From a virus: a DNA stretch of 64,000 bases. The stretch is from IMG/VR virus record IMGVR_UViG_3300045303_000182, positions 1 to 64,000 of that record. The stretch is one strand, 5' to 3'. The first letter of the stretch is position 1, and every line of letters begins with the position of its first letter. The notes below the pieces were generated by a model. That model was not told where the DNA came from, did not search any database, and saw nothing but the letters and a program-made list of their open reading frames with translations. The translations under genes and the position numbers were made by a program. This document shows, in pieces, positions 14,815 to 22,003 of the stretch.

Positions 14815-15144
14815 TCAGGCGCGGAGACCCTTCCACTGATCACGCGTCGTGCTCTTCAGCTTGGACTTCAGGCTGCTCATCGACCCCGAGTGACTGAAGT
14901 CCCCGACGCTCTTGTAGTAGCTACCCGAGAGGTCGCGCTCGTCGTGCGGACCGTGGACGACCTTGACCATCCACTGGTTCGGACTCGTCTCGGTGGCCTG
15001 CGCGCGGATGGCGTGAGGCTCACCGCTCTGGCGACCGGGCACGTTGATTTCGTGATACACGGTGCGGTAGCCGGTGTTGTAGTTCTTGCTCTCGCTGAAC
15101 TCGCCCTCGGGGTTGGGCTGCTTGCGCTGCGGTGCCGACGGCAT
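14815..15144 (-). CDS. Hypothetical protein, 109 aa
   Basis: ATG 15144 follows GGGAGG. The N-terminus is polar. The central part suggests a beta-rich fold (YRTVYHEINVPG, NQWMVKVVHGPHDE). The C-terminus is a basic helix (MSSLKSKLKSTTRDQWKGL). No family was recognised. It stands between two other unknown genes with virion-like neighbours. Confidence 0.5.
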   Translation of the reverse strand: MPSAPQRKQPNPEGEFSESKNYNTGYRTVYHEINVPGRQSGEPHAIRAQATETSPNQWMVKVVHGPHDERDLSGSYYKSVGDFSHSGSMSSLKSKLKSTTRDQWKGLRA

Positions 15145-15147
15145 GCA

Positions 15148-15732
15148 CTACCTCCCTGGGTACGGGACAGCCATGCCGGGATTCGCCCTTCCAGTGCTCC
15201 AACCCGGAGCCTGAGATCGCAGCGTGGCGACACGGTCTGGATCGGGGACGGCAGGAGCCAGGCCGCTGCCAGGCTTGGCGTAACGAGCGCCGACCGGGAC
15301 ACTACGCGGACCCACCTTGCGATCGGTGGGGTAGCGCTCGTCCTCCAGCATCCCGCCTTCAGCGAGGCCAGGCGGTGAGAACCTCTTGCCCTGTGACTCC
15401 AGCGCGATGCCGGTCCACAGATTGAACTCCTCGGGCCAGAAGTAGTCACGCGTGTCGATGCGCTCGCCCTTGTGGACGCCGCGCGTGTACGGACGGTTCT
15501 GCGTGCGCGCCTTGAGGCCATCCATCAGCCGGTCGCCACGCCGGCTCGGGACCGTGCCGAGGTAGCCGTCGGGGTACGTCGCCTCTGGCGTGCGCCGCCA
15601 GTTCATCCGCACGGCGTCGAGCATGCTGTGGGCGTACGGCACCGGGCCGAATGTCTCAGCGACGCGGAACGGAGCGTCGGAGCCGGGGTACTGCGACCCT
15701 GCTCGCTGCACCTGGCTGAAGGACTGAGCCAT
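15148..15732 (-). CDS. Hypothetical protein, 194 aa
   Basis: I start at ATG 15732 (MAQSFSQVQRAGSQ) because the longer frame upstream is a shadow of the repeat protein. The sequence is Pro/Gly/Arg-rich, with many Tyr and Trp (DYFWPEEFNLWTG) and few predicted helices. The ribosome site is poor. The composition resembles minor virion proteins, but no family was recognised. Confidence 0.45.
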   Translation of the reverse strand: MAQSFSQVQRAGSQYPGSDAPFRVAETFGPVPYAHSMLDAVRMNWRRTPEATYPDGYLGTVPSRRGDRLMDGLKARTQNRPYTRGVHKGERIDTRDYFWPEEFNLWTGIALESQGKRFSPPGLAEGGMLEDERYPTDRKVGPRSVPVGARYAKPGSGLAPAVPDPDRVATLRSQAPGWSTGRANPGMAVPYPGR

Positions 15733-15745
15733 GGCCCGGATGTTA

Positions 15746-16570
15746 CTAGACGAGCACCCACTCCTCGAGGTTGCGGGGCTGGCCGTTCTGCAGGGTCCGA
15801 GGGGTGCCGTTCTCCAGGAGGAAGGGCCGCAGGCTGGCGTTGCCGTAGGCGTAGGCGTTCCACCTGCCCCACGACGATGTGACAGTGGCAGCGATGGTCT
15901 TAACAGCGGTAGCCGAAGCTGTCCAAGTACCCCACGACGATGCGCTGAAGGCTGGGTGGACGACTGCTGCCGTAGAAGCAGCGTTCCACCTGCCCCAGGA
16001 CGTGGTGATGGAGACGTACTGCTGTGGTCGGTGGATGCCGGTCGCCTGAGCATCCCAGGTGCCCCACGACGATGTGACAGTGGCGACCTTGGTCGGGACT
16101 GCGCTCGCGGTAGCGATCCAGGTTTCCCACAACGTGTTGATGCTCACCGGGCGGTTGACGCTCGCAGATGCGGTCCACGCCCCTCCCCACGTTGTGACAA
16201 TCGTTGCCGGGTGTACCACTGCTGCGGAAGCGGTACCGGTCCACGCCCCCCAGTTGGTAGAGACGCTGGCGTACAGCCAGTGAGACGCCGAGCCTGTGGC
16301 GTTCCAAGTGCCCCAGTTGCTGCTGATCGTGGCAGCACGGACCGAGACACCGACGGCCGTGGCTGTCCACCTGCCCCAGTTGGTGTTGATGTAGCCCTCG
16401 ATCTTGTTGGCGAGAGCTATCGCCGTCCACGATCCCCAGTTGGTAGTGATCGTTGCGTTGGTCGCTCGGGTGGCAGTGGCTTGAGCGCCCCAACTCCACA
16501 GCGCCAGGCCCTGTGCGGACCACTCAGGCACCACCAACGCTGATGCGATGTTGCCAACTCCAGTGCTCAT
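15746..16570 (-). CDS. WGxW-repeat protein, 274 aa
   Basis: I start at ATG 16570 (MSTGVGNIASALVV). The body is about 11 repeats of roughly 20 residues, of the form TITTNWGxWTAxAxA plus a variable strand (TNWGSWTAIALA, TSSWGRWNAYAY). This pattern suggests a stacked beta structure. The C-terminus (RPFLLENGTPRTLQNGQPRNLEEWVLV) echoes the RTLE motif at the N-terminus of the 1092-residue repeat protein encoded at 57945-61223. It is probably part of a tail fibre or surface decoration. It overlaps the collagen/fibre-tip gene upstream by TGATG. Confidence 0.6.
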   Translation of the reverse strand: MSTGVGNIASALVVPEWSAQGLALWSWGAQATATRATNATITTNWGSWTAIALANKIEGYINTNWGRWTATAVGVSVRAATISSNWGTWNATGSASHWLYASVSTNWGAWTGTASAAVVHPATIVTTWGGAWTASASVNRPVSINTLWETWIATASAVPTKVATVTSSWGTWDAQATGIHRPQQYVSITTSWGRWNAASTAAVVHPAFSASSWGTWTASATAVKTIAATVTSSWGRWNAYAYGNASLRPFLLENGTPRTLQNGQPRNLEEWVLV

Positions 16571-16998
16571 CAGCCGCTCAGATCGCCAATGACCACCCAA
16601 GTGTTCGCAGCGATCTTCTTCGCAGTGGCTGCGCTGTACTGAGCGCGCAGTCTCAACCCCGGCGTGCCATTGACGATGGCTCCTCCACCAGGAGCAAACA
16701 TCGGTCGTCCAACACCGAGCCACAGGAAGTCCACCTCCGACCCGAGCACGAACGCTTGCGTGGCATCATCCGGCAGCATCACCGTGATCACAGCGGCGTT
16801 GGAGAGCGTGATCATCTGGTTCTCGTCGCTGAGGACCGGAGCGTACGTAGTGGCAGTGCTGGCCTTGACCGTGCGCCGCGGTCCTGCTGGTCCCTGCGCC
16901 CCCGTCGCCCCAGGGTCACCCTTCGGTCCGGGAGGACCAGGGGAGCCGACGGTGAGGTCCACCCACTGGCCGTTGACCTTGGCTCTCAGCACTCCCAT
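16570..16998 (-). CDS. Tail-fibre-like protein with short collagen stretch, 142 aa
   Basis: The N-terminus ALRAKVNGQWVDLTVG-type segment is followed by seven or eight Gly-X-Y triplets (GPPGPKGDPGATGAQG). A beta-rich domain ends in TWVVIGDLSG. The last 100 residues match the C-terminal part of the protein encoded at 63154-64000 in order and spacing (ITLSNAAVITVMLP, GSEVDFLW, AGGGAIVNG, ending WVVxGDL). The two are therefore paralogues. The likely role is receptor binding or fibre tip. It is coupled to the WGxW-repeat gene downstream. Confidence 0.6.
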   Translation of the reverse strand: MGVLRAKVNGQWVDLTVGSPGPPGPKGDPGATGAQGPAGPRRTVKASTATTYAPVLSDENQMITLSNAAVITVMLPDDATQAFVLGSEVDFLWLGVGRPMFAPGGGAIVNGTPGLRLRAQYSAATAKKIAANTWVVIGDLSG

Positions 16999-17007
16999 GT
17001 CATCTCC

Positions 17008-17796
17008 CTACGGACTCGGGGCGATCGCAGCGCCCTTGTCGGTGATCCAGATCCCGCCGCCACCATCAGTCCACACCGCTCCCGCTCCTGACCCAGTCCT
17101 GGCGCGGATCGTGATGGCGTAGGTCTGCGTCACCGTCGGCCTGATGATCGCGTCCCAGTTGAGGAAGGCATAGGTGGTCGGCGTGTAGGCGTACACATCC
17201 ATGACGAAGCCAGCGATGACCGGCGCGCACGACAGGGTGAAGTTGACGTACTGCGTGGAGTTCAGCGCTCGGCAGGTGACCTTCATCTCGTACTGCCGAC
17301 CCGCCGTCAGCGGCGCGCTGATCGTGTAGATGGTGGTGTCCGTCGTAGTCAGGGGGATGCCCGCCTGGGTGCCCTGCTTCCAAGCGATGATGGATCCGGT
17401 CCGATCGATCGGCACCGCGTCGGTGTCGTACCAGATCTCAAACCCGGTGGCGATGGCGTCGGGATCGTCCGGGCCGATCCATATCTCATCACTGCCTGGT
17501 GCCGGGGCGTCGGGGTCGTACCACAGTTCCTTGAAGGCATCAGTCGGAGCGTCGTTGCCGATCCAGACCTCGTCAGCCCCGCCACCGCCTCCACCGCTGC
17601 CTTCGCCAGCCCACACCGGGAACTCGCAGTTGCCTGCCTGGAAGAAGACCCAGCCCATCATCGGGCCGAGCGGGAGAGAACCCATCGACTCGGTGATCGT
17701 GATCGATGTCTCACCAAACACCTGAGGAACGAACGCCTCGATGGACCCTGGCCCTACGGAGATGGCCTTGGCCCGGTAGAGAGACGGGTGGTCCAC
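17008..17796 (-). CDS. Putative tail/fibre-associated protein, 262 aa
   Basis: GTG 17796. The first 65 residues look beta-rich. Residues about 66-125 contain a Gly run and then three similar units with WIGND/WIGPD and (E)(L/I)WYD, that is DEVWIG...ELWYDPDAP. The last 130 residues resemble a jelly-roll domain (IYTISAPLTAGRQYEMKVTCRA...IRARTGSGAG). Repeats of this kind occur in phage structural proteins that bind surfaces. No named family was recognised. Confidence 0.5.
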   Translation of the reverse strand: MDHPSLYRAKAISVGPGSIEAFVPQVFGETSITITESMGSLPLGPMMGWVFFQAGNCEFPVWAGEGSGGGGGGADEVWIGNDAPTDAFKELWYDPDAPAPGSDEIWIGPDDPDAIATGFEIWYDTDAVPIDRTGSIIAWKQGTQAGIPLTTTDTTIYTISAPLTAGRQYEMKVTCRALNSTQYVNFTLSCAPVIAGFVMDVYAYTPTTYAFLNWDAIIRPTVTQTYAITIRARTGSGAGAVWTDGGGGIWITDKGAAIAPSP

Positions 17797-17799
17797 CGT

Positions 17800-18099
17800 C
17801 TACCTCACGAACAGGTGGAAGGTCTGCGCCGTGATCTCCTCGTTCTGCTCGTTCATCACGTTGGTGAAGCCGATGTTGCAGCCGAGGTCGAGGCCCTGCG
17901 TGGCGACGAGGCCGCGCGCCACGGCGATGCCCTTGCACGCCTGGTTCACGGCACCTGCACCGACGGCGCGGACGATGGGCATCTTGTGCTCATCGAAGAT
18001 CGCGATGCGGATCGAGTTCGCCACCTGCTGCACGGGGGAGTTGGTACGCACCCGAATCGTGACCTCGTCCTGGTCAATCAGTACGTCCATTCGTGACAC
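17800..18099 (-). CDS. SpoVS-domain protein, 99 aa
   Basis: Residues about 12-99 follow the stage V sporulation protein S family closely. They contain VANSIRIAIFDEH, then the hallmark VRAVGAGAVNQACKGIAVARG (where the family has IGAGALNQAVKAIAIARG), then LVATQGLDLGCNIGFTNV. SpoVS is an Alba-like small protein linked to sporulation and division in bacteria. It is not a usual phage structural component. GTG 18099 is preferred (GGAG 8 bases before); ATG 18090 is the alternative. It lies at the border between the virion and DNA-metabolism genes. Confidence 0.75.
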   Translation of the reverse strand: MSRMDVLIDQDEVTIRVRTNSPVQQVANSIRIAIFDEHKMPIVRAVGAGAVNQACKGIAVARGLVATQGLDLGCNIGFTNVMNEQNEEITAQTFHLFVR

Positions 18100-18137
18100 C
18101 GGGTCGTCTCCAGTCGCTTAGGGCTGGTAGGACGGTA

Positions 18138-18533
18138 TCACTCGGCCTCGTATCGAGGTATGACCCGCTTCCGCCTCATCGGGAGCCTCGAGCCTTCGGC
18201 TTCCAGGGCCACGTCGAGGATCTCCATCATCAGGTGGACGGGGAGCACCGCGTAGTAGTCCCCGACGTTGGTGGTGCCCCGCTTCTTGTGGATGGCGAAG
18301 CCCCACTTGTTGCCGGCGTTCTTCATCTCCGCTGCTAGCTCGCGCTGGGTCTGCGGAAGCTGGAAGCCCTTGCGGTCCTTGCACTCGATCGTCACCGGGA
18401 TGCCGTCGCCCAGGGTCACGTCGCCCTTGTCGCGCTGGCCCTCCTTGACGATGCGCCGGGACCACGGCCAGCCGTGAGCGCGCAGCCAGTTGACCGAGGC
18501 CGTCTCCAGCTTCGTGCCCTTGGGGTTGGTCAC
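18138..18533 (-). CDS. PD-(D/E)xK nuclease, resolvase-like, with KRVIPR tail, 131 aa
   Basis: The GTG at 18533 overlaps the zinc-ribbon stop (GTGA). The core motif DKGDVTLGDGIPVTIECKDRKG supplies the Asp, Glu and Lys of a PD-(D/E)xK metal site. The preceding segment (ETASVNWLRAHGWPWSRRI) fits the family's first helix. The likely role is cleavage of branched or recombining phage DNA, though a restriction-like role is possible. The C-terminus reads MRRKRVIPRYEAE, a copy of the KRxIPR tag found on other DNA proteins here. Confidence 0.65.
   Translation of the reverse strand: MTNPKGTKLETASVNWLRAHGWPWSRRIVKEGQRDKGDVTLGDGIPVTIECKDRKGFQLPQTQRELAAEMKNAGNKWGFAIHKKRGTTNVGDYYAVLPVHLMMEILDVALEAEGSRLPMRRKRVIPRYEAE
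18149..18162. repeat. Dispersed 14-bp motif variant CGTATCGAGGTATG
   Basis: Four mismatches to GGTATCGGGCTATC. It overlaps the 3' end of the nuclease gene and lies 50 bp upstream of the SpoVS-gene start. Confidence 0.3.
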
Positions 18534-18637
18534 GCCAGGAGGGTCCGGTCCTCTTCGTGGCCGCACTCCGGGCAGGTCCAGAAACCGATGTCGTCGTCGT
18601 GCTCTTCCATCTCAGCGTCACAGTTCGGACAGATCAT
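18530..18637 (-). CDS. Zinc-ribbon microprotein, 35 aa
   Basis: MICPNCDAEMEEHDDDIGF then WTCPECGHEEDRTLLA: two CPxC knuckles 16 residues apart, a minimal zinc ribbon. The ATG overlaps the stop of the upstream gene and the stop overlaps the nuclease GTG, so the three genes are probably translated together. It may act as a partner of the nuclease or of the transcription machinery. Confidence 0.65.
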   Translation of the reverse strand: MICPNCDAEMEEHDDDIGFWTCPECGHEEDRTLLA

Positions 18638-18924
18638 GTCGTCGCTCCTCTCTTCGCCACCTCATCGATGCCCAGGATCTCGACCAGGGCCACCACCATC
18701 CTGGCACTCTGACGATATGTCAGTCCCGCGTCAGTGTCGTGCATCTGGACGCACCAGTAGTCGTGCGCGATCTGGTGGCCGATGCCACCGAGGAAGGAGC
18801 GCAGGCTGCACTCATGGTGGGCGTACTGCACCGGGTTCAACGGCACCCACGCGTCGTGCAGGTGGTCGATCGGCTCGTCGCACATCACGCACTGCGAGCC
18901 GCTGCCGTTGATCGGCATGCTCAT
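18634..18924 (-). CDS. Putative zinc-binding protein, 96 aa
   Basis: CVMC at residues 12-15 and AHHEC near residue 39 give a CxxC...HxxC-like site. A helical C-terminus (ARMVVALVEILGIDEVAKRG) follows. It is coupled to its neighbours by ATGA overlaps. Family unknown. Confidence 0.5.
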   Translation of the reverse strand: MSMPINGSGSQCVMCDEPIDHLHDAWVPLNPVQYAHHECSLRSFLGGIGHQIAHDYWCVQMHDTDAGLTYRQSARMVVALVEILGIDEVAKRGATT

Positions 18925-19178
18925 CGGCCAGCGTCCTCCACGTACTCCCCGAGATCGAAGATGACCTCACGCAACGCTGCGTTGCTGTGATAGTTCTGGA
19001 ACGACCACAGGTGCTCGGCCAGGCGGAACGTGATGGGGCTGAACCGCACCGCCGAGCAGTGGAAGGCGGCGTTGGACTTGTCGAGGTGGTAGAAGTGAGC
19101 GAACGACTGCCAGAGGGTGTTCTCCAGCGAGAGCTTCGGCTCCACCTCGGTGTGTGGGATCATCGTCGGCAGCCTCAC
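18921..19178 (-). CDS. Hypothetical protein, 85 aa
   Basis: GTG 19178 overlaps the upstream stop (GTGA). The sequence is helical and aromatic (LENTLWQSFAHFYHLDKSN, FRLAEHLWSFQNYHSN, VIFDLGEYV). No motif was recognised. It is part of the run of small genes before the nuclease. Confidence 0.5.
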   Translation of the reverse strand: MRLPTMIPHTEVEPKLSLENTLWQSFAHFYHLDKSNAAFHCSAVRFSPITFRLAEHLWSFQNYHSNAALREVIFDLGEYVEDAGR

Positions 19179-19564
19179 AGGGTCGGGAGCTTGAAGCCCT
19201 CGGCGGCAGCGAGGTTGGCCTGGTCTTCGAAGTAGTCAGCGATGGTGAGCAGTTCCTTGCTGACCTCAGGGTCGCCGTGGTTCTTGGCGACGAGCGCGAT
19301 CATCTGTGCGTACGTGGCGAGGCATGGGCTGGCGAACAGATCCTGCCGACGGATGACGACGGCGTCGTTGAGCCGCGTCTTCTGGACCTCGGCCTCGATC
19401 AGCGCAGCGAGCGGAGCGGAGTCCATGCTGGTGCCGATCAGTTCTCCCGACGCCTCGTCCCGCCACGGTGGGAGGGCGAGGTAGCCCATCATCGTGTAGA
19501 ACTCGCTCGTCTTGAACGTGATGTACTTCTCTTGCTCGGTGCTCTCGTTGCTCACGGTGCCCAT
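19175..19564 (-). CDS. Hypothetical protein, 129 aa
   Basis: Mainly helical (DSAPLAALIEAEVQKT, LATYAQMIALVAKNHG, ELLTIADYFEDQANLA), with no metal or nucleotide motif. It overlaps the 3' end of the tagged 165-residue gene by 13 bp. Function unknown. Confidence 0.5.
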   Translation of the reverse strand: MGTVSNESTEQEKYITFKTSEFYTMMGYLALPPWRDEASGELIGTSMDSAPLAALIEAEVQKTRLNDAVVIRRQDLFASPCLATYAQMIALVAKNHGDPEVSKELLTIADYFEDQANLAAAEGFKLPTL

Positions 19565-20049
19565 CGGCTTGCCCTTCTCTCGGATCCCGCCGCACCGATG
19601 CGACGAGATAGTTCTCTGCTGACCACGAACACGGAGCGCTCGCAGTTGTCGTACATGACCTTGGTGACCTTGCGCCTGGCGTAGGCGTTGAGCGCATCAG
19701 TCTTGGCCTTCACCACCGTCGGGTCCAGAGCGATCTCCGCACGGACCTCGGTGACCTTGGTCTTCGGACCATACGCTCGCACCATCCCGCTCGCCTCGAG
19801 GAACCGGACCTGTGCGTTCGCGCGCTCCTCAGCGACCTCGGCCTCAGCGAACTGCACCGCCGAGTAGTTCTGCCAGCCGGTGAACTGCACGAACAGTTCC
19901 ATGAGTGACTCATCACCGATGTCGCTGATGTTGGTGGGGATGTCGGGCAGGTCGTAGTCAGGCAGGTCGAAGAGACCGCCGCCGCTTGTCGGACTTGGCT
20001 CGGATGACTCGGGTGGCTGGCGCGGGATCGTCCGCTTGCGTTGTGACAT
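19552..20049 (-). CDS. Hypothetical protein with N-terminal KRTIPR tag, 165 aa
   Basis: GGGAG lies before ATG 20049. The N-terminus MSQRKRTIPRQPPE carries the KRxIPR peptide. A Ser/Pro/Gly linker and an acidic patch (FDLPDYDLPDIP) follow. The rest is helical (VQFAEAEVAEERANAQVRFLEA), ending with a conserved-looking NCERSVFVVSRELSRR. The tag suggests a role with the replication or recombination proteins. The first 92 bp overlap the Cas4-like gene in another frame. Confidence 0.5.
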   Translation of the reverse strand: MSQRKRTIPRQPPESSEPSPTSGGGLFDLPDYDLPDIPTNISDIGDESLMELFVQFTGWQNYSAVQFAEAEVAEERANAQVRFLEASGMVRAYGPKTKVTEVRAEIALDPTVVKAKTDALNAYARRKVTKVMYDNCERSVFVVSRELSRRIGAAGSERRASRWAP

Positions 20050-20947
20050 CTAGTGCTCCCAGGTTCCAACAGGCCCTGCGGTAGGGACAGGACTTACATA
20101 TCTTGCTATCGGAGTCTTCGGCCCAGTCGGGCCGTGCCGGCGGGCTGCCAGCAGCCACGGCCTTGGTGACCTCACGCGCGACCTCAAGGACGGGAGCGAT
20201 CATCGCAGGGTTGTAGGCGACGACGAACTCCTTCACCTGCTGGTGGAACTTGGACTCGTAGATGAAGCAGATCTCCTCGTACCGCGGCCACGCCATCCAC
20301 AGGTACAACTGGGCCTGCTTGAGGTGGGTGCCGAAGGGGCGCTGGATCTTCCACCAGATGTTCTCCAACGTCTCGCCGTCGAGGTAGCGCTGGTGCAGGC
20401 GGGGTGCCTCCATGCGGAGCGTGCCCATGCCGATCGACTTGACCTCGATCAGCCCGGTCCAATCGTCCAGGTCGTGGACCGCGCCGTCGGCGTGCCCACC
20501 GACGAGCTCACGGTTGAGCGGCACCTCGCGGTACATCAGCCGGGGTGACATGCACTCGGGGCACTCCCGAGGCGAGAGGCCGTCCCAGTTGAAGTCGCAG
20601 GAGAGGCACAGCCAGTGCCCGTAGAGCACGCCCATCTCCCACAGCCAGTCCTGGTACTTGCCGTGGATCGTGTGGCCCTCCGCGAAGATGTTGTTCATCG
20701 TGAAGCTGGGGTTCGCCAGCGCTGCGTCCTTCTCCGAGGCCGTGCCGATGATGCGGTAGTAGTCGTGCCGACCACACCAGTCCTTCTTCGCCATCTCGCT
20801 CGGGTGCATCACGTCGTGCCGACGGGTGCTCACCTCGGTCGCCAGCGCTCGCATGACGTGGCGCTGCATCGATGGCAGCACGCGGTCGTCGCCCTTGTAC
20901 GTGTCCTTGAGCCGCTTGAGGGCAGACGGTCGCAGCGGAGGGGTCAC
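19958..20947 (-). CDS. Cas4/RecB-like exonuclease, 329 aa
   Basis: GTG 20947 overlaps the upstream stop. A cysteine near the N-terminus (KKDWCGRHDYY) and the C-terminal CKSCPYRRACW give the cluster typical of Cas4/AddB-type iron-sulphur nucleases. The metal site is GGHADGAVHD...WTGLIEVKSIG, that is D-(x)n-E-V-K. An extra zinc knuckle (CLSCDF...CPEC) is inserted. It probably resects DNA ends for recombination. There are no CRISPR genes or arrays nearby. The C-terminal DKRRRSLRPA is basic and may be a degenerate tag. Confidence 0.7.
   Translation of the reverse strand: MTPPLRPSALKRLKDTYKGDDRVLPSMQRHVMRALATEVSTRRHDVMHPSEMAKKDWCGRHDYYRIIGTASEKDAALANPSFTMNNIFAEGHTIHGKYQDWLWEMGVLYGHWLCLSCDFNWDGLSPRECPECMSPRLMYREVPLNRELVGGHADGAVHDLDDWTGLIEVKSIGMGTLRMEAPRLHQRYLDGETLENIWWKIQRPFGTHLKQAQLYLWMAWPRYEEICFIYESKFHQQVKEFVVAYNPAMIAPVLEVAREVTKAVAAGSPPARPDWAEDSDSKICKSCPYRRACWNLGALDVTTQADDPAPATRVIRAKSDKRRRSLRPA
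20097..20110. repeat. Dispersed 14-bp motif variant CATATCTTGCTATC
   Basis: Keeps both A+T boxes and the spacing of GGTATCGGGCTATC. It lies 48 bp upstream of the start at 20049, inside the Cas4-like gene. Confidence 0.3.
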
Positions 20948-21258
20948 CAGCGCACCGACTCCCACGTCGCCAACGTCGCGCGATCCTCGGGGAGGATGAG
21001 CTTGTCGCCCAGGTCGAGAAACAGTGAGTACTCGATCAGGTCGTCGGGGTCGTCCTCGTAGACGCGAGCGATGATGCCGTCGTACATGTAGGAGGACATG
21101 TAGGTGCCACGCTTCCACGGCAGGCCGTTCTTCTTGAAGAAGCAGGCATCACCCTTCTTGAGCGTGGCCGCGGCCCACTCGAAGACGTTGCAGACGTAGT
21201 ACTCAGTGATGCCCTCGGGCGGTTCGGTCGTGCCAGGAGGGAGCGCTGTGATGCTCAC
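20944..21258 (-). CDS. Hypothetical protein, 104 aa
   Basis: GTG 21258. Compact alpha/beta sequence (YYVCNVFEWAAATLKKGDAC, YDGIIARVYEDDPDDLIEY, LDLGDKLILPEDRATL). The start and stop overlap the neighbours by GTGA. No family was recognised; its position beside the exonuclease suggests DNA metabolism. Confidence 0.5.
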   Translation of the reverse strand: MSITALPPGTTEPPEGITEYYVCNVFEWAAATLKKGDACFFKKNGLPWKRGTYMSSYMYDGIIARVYEDDPDDLIEYSLFLDLGDKLILPEDRATLATWESVRW

Positions 21259-21686
21259 TGGTCTTCGGGGCGACCCTCAAGGAAGCCGATGACGAACTGA
21301 TCCTGGTTCCGCTCCTGCTCCTCGCGTTCGTCACGGTCCAGTGCCTCGGCCAGGCGAGCGACATCCTCGTCCTCCTCGACCTCTTCGATGGTGCCCTCGT
21401 TGTCCTTCCAAGGCTCCCGCGCGAGGAACTCCTCGACCTCTGTCCTCCCGCCGGCAGCGTGGACGCGGCGCACCTCGTACAGGTTGACGGCGACCTGCAT
21501 GGCGTTGGCGAACCAACCCACCATCAGGCCGGGATCGACCGGGCTGTTCTGGCCGGGGTTGAACTCGTCGGCCATGACCATCTTGCCGTTGAAGATGCGG
21601 CAGAACTCCTCGGCCCACACCATCGCGTCATCGGTGCCCATGAGGGTGTGGTCGGTCGTCTGAGGTTGTTGTGGCTCGATCGTCAT
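21255..21686 (-). CDS. Hypothetical acidic protein, 143 aa
   Basis: The first half is helical (VWAEEFCRIFNGKMVMADEF, VGWFANAMQVAVNLYEVRRV). The second half is strongly acidic (EGTIEEVEEDEDVARLAEAL). The N-terminal half resembles small phage helical proteins found with recombination genes, but I cannot name it. AGGTAG before ATG 21686 is an acceptable site. Confidence 0.5.
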   Translation of the reverse strand: MTIEPQQPQTTDHTLMGTDDAMVWAEEFCRIFNGKMVMADEFNPGQNSPVDPGLMVGWFANAMQVAVNLYEVRRVHAAGGRTEVEEFLAREPWKDNEGTIEEVEEDEDVARLAEALDRDEREEQERNQDQFVIGFLEGRPEDQ

Positions 21687-21700
21687 AGCTACCTAGTATG

Positions 21701-22003
21701 TCACTTATTCGGTGGCATCAAAGCATCGAAGTCATCGCGGCTGATCACGACCAGGCCAAGGTCACCGATCTGTATGTCCAGCGCCGGCATCGCCCCACCG
21801 AGGATCGCGTTCGTCCTCAAGTCGTTCCACACGGCCTTGGAGACGGAGATCGACTTGCCATCGGTGAACTTGGCTTCCCACAAGATCTCCCGGCCCTCGC
21901 GGATGTCGTTGCGCTGCCGCCATCCGCTGCCGCTGCCGCGCGTTCGGGCACCGCCACGGCGCTTGGCGATTGCCTTCTCCTGCTCCTGCCACGAACGACT
22001 CAC
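21701..22003 (-). CDS. PD-(D/E)xK resolvase-like nuclease, 100 aa
   Basis: The GTG at 22003 overlaps the recA stop (GTGA). The pattern GSGSGWRQRNDIREGREILWEAKFTDGKSIS has Gly-rich, Asp and E-A-K elements. These match the small phage nuclease family, with its GSG...GD...EaK.t...S layout; a helix and ALDIQIGDLGLVVI follow. The likely role is Holliday-junction or branched-DNA cleavage together with RecA. It is the third PD-(D/E)xK nuclease in this operon. Confidence 0.6.
   Translation of the reverse strand: MSRSWQEQEKAIAKRRGGARTRGSGSGWRQRNDIREGREILWEAKFTDGKSISVSKAVWNDLRTNAILGGAMPALDIQIGDLGLVVISRDDFDALMPPNK

Noticed and set aside
19958-20947. Cas4-like gene as part of a CRISPR system
   Set aside because: No cas1, cas2 or repeat array is in the window; Cas4-type nucleases are common stand-alone phage recombination proteins.
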